Source: Veillonella sp. DNF00869 (lineage in GTDB: Bacteria; Bacillota; Negativicutes; Veillonellales; Veillonellaceae). From it: DNA of 64,000 bases. The notes beneath the pieces were generated by a model that saw nothing but the letters and a program-made list of their open reading frames with translations, was not told the DNA's origin and ran no database searches. Position 1 is the first letter of the stretch, and every line of letters begins with the position of its first letter. The position numbers were made by a program, and so were the translations under genes. This document shows, in pieces, positions 63,623-64,000 of this stretch. Location: positions 60,549 to 124,548 of the forward strand of contig NZ_KQ960767.1 in NCBI RefSeq assembly GCF_001553345.1, in the 5' to 3' direction.

Positions 63623-64000
63623 ATGAGTTATACAAGTTCAAGAAAAACAAAAATGCTAGTAGAAGGCGGTCTAGTCATCGCTATGGCACAAATTCTGAGC
63701 ATGTATGTGATTTACCAAATGCCGCAAGGTGGTGCAGTGAAAGCAGCTAATTTGGTACCCCTTTTAATTTATGCTTATCGTTGGGGTGGTCGTGCTGGCA
63801 TGCTAACGGGAGTTGCCTATGGGATTGTCCATTTTTTAGTGGGATTTAAATTCTCCATTCATTACATGAGCATTATTTTGGATTATATTTTGGCGTATGG
63901 TGCCATCGGTATGGCAGGATTCTTTGGTGGTTCTAGTACTGTGAAAGCCTTCTTTGGGGCAATTTATGCAATTTTAACACGCTTTGCCATGTCTGCCATT
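63623..64000 (+). CDS. thiT: ThiT-like thiamine ECF transporter S component (partial)
   Basis: The first 126 residues are in the window; the gene runs off the right edge. The frame begins MSYTSSRKTKMLVEGGLVIA and shows at least four helices, with ANLVPLLIYAYRWGGRAGM, GIVHFLVGFKFSIHYMSI and DYILAYGAIGMAGFF, the ThiT pattern (DYxLAFGxLGxxGxF). It is the membrane substrate-capture subunit of an energy-coupling-factor importer, probably for thiamine. AAGGAG precedes the ATG. No TPP riboswitch (THI box) was recognised in the 250 bp upstream. Confidence 0.85.
   Translation, partial: MSYTSSRKTKMLVEGGLVIAMAQILSMYVIYQMPQGGAVKAANLVPLLIYAYRWGGRAGMLTGVAYGIVHFLVGFKFSIHYMSIILDYILAYGAIGMAGFFGGSSTVKAFFGAIYAILTRFAMSAI

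Overview
The window looks like an anaerobic, low-to-medium GC member of the Negativicutes, most likely Veillonella or a close relative. The grounds are Firmicutes-style ribosome binding sites (AGGAGG) and TTGACA/TATAAT promoters, a glmS ribozyme, a CdaA-CdaR-GlmM cluster, a Ni-CO dehydrogenase, NAD malic enzyme and a very large purine-breakdown locus with selenium-linked molybdenum hydroxylases. Veillonella species are classical purine fermenters with a well-studied xanthine dehydrogenase. The genus is an inference from gene content, not from a marker gene.

Layout. 1-8.4 kb: tRNA-Ser, an MFS transporter, a universal stress protein, a DUF2157/GDYXXLXY membrane pair, a zinc-sensor-like ArsR regulator, an AEC permease and the molybdate importer modABC. 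8.4-19.9 kb: glmS ribozyme and glmS, trpS, an Rpn-family nuclease, a polar amino-acid ABC importer, a 640-bp non-coding stretch with a strongly nested hairpin RNA candidate, an RNase PH-RdgB fusion, speD and malic enzyme. 20-44 kb: one long catabolic and cofactor region. It begins with a YheO/DauR-type regulator whose promoter is bracketed by four CTAA-N7-TTAG palindromes. It continues with ygeX-ygeY-ygeW-arcC-ssnA-ygfK-hyuA-xdhD and a purine permease, then the selenium module (class V aminotransferase, YedE, YedF, DUF3343), then a three-subunit xanthine-dehydrogenase-like enzyme with its YqeC, MocA, YqeB and split XdhC maturation factors. 44-49.3 kb: cdaA-cdaR, a FAD protein, glmM. 49.4-64 kb: accessory genes. 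These are a TauE/SafE-like permease, a protein built of six tandem HTH repeats, a site-2-protease homologue without its zinc ligands, a DUF4198 protein, a repeat-rich region next to a probable type I toxin-antitoxin locus, a Fic protein, a His-rich CO dehydrogenase, a truncated transposase, a methyltransferase, a minimal DnaA-like ATPase, a sulfite/nitrite reductase, a PepSY protein, enoyl-CoA hydratase, guaC and the start of thiT.

How the genes work together. The 20-44 kb block reads as a complete anaerobic purine/urate fermentation unit: nucleobase uptake, molybdenum hydroxylase chemistry, ring opening (SsnA, HyuA, YgeY), 2,3-diaminopropionate cleavage (YgeX), carbamoyl transfer (YgeW) and ATP recovery by carbamate kinase. 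The selenium transporter and carriers plus YqeB/YqeC would supply the selenium-containing molybdenum centre, and modABC at 6.3-8.4 kb would supply molybdate. The strongest candidates for undescribed biology are the 25-residue membrane peptide with its structured 5' and 3' UTRs and apparent antisense terminator (53.28-53.58 kb), the bracketed operator array (19.97-20.09 kb), the six-HTH protein beside a dead protease (50.4-52.1 kb), the His-tailed CO dehydrogenase, the short YgfK and the nested-hairpin RNA near 16.3 kb.
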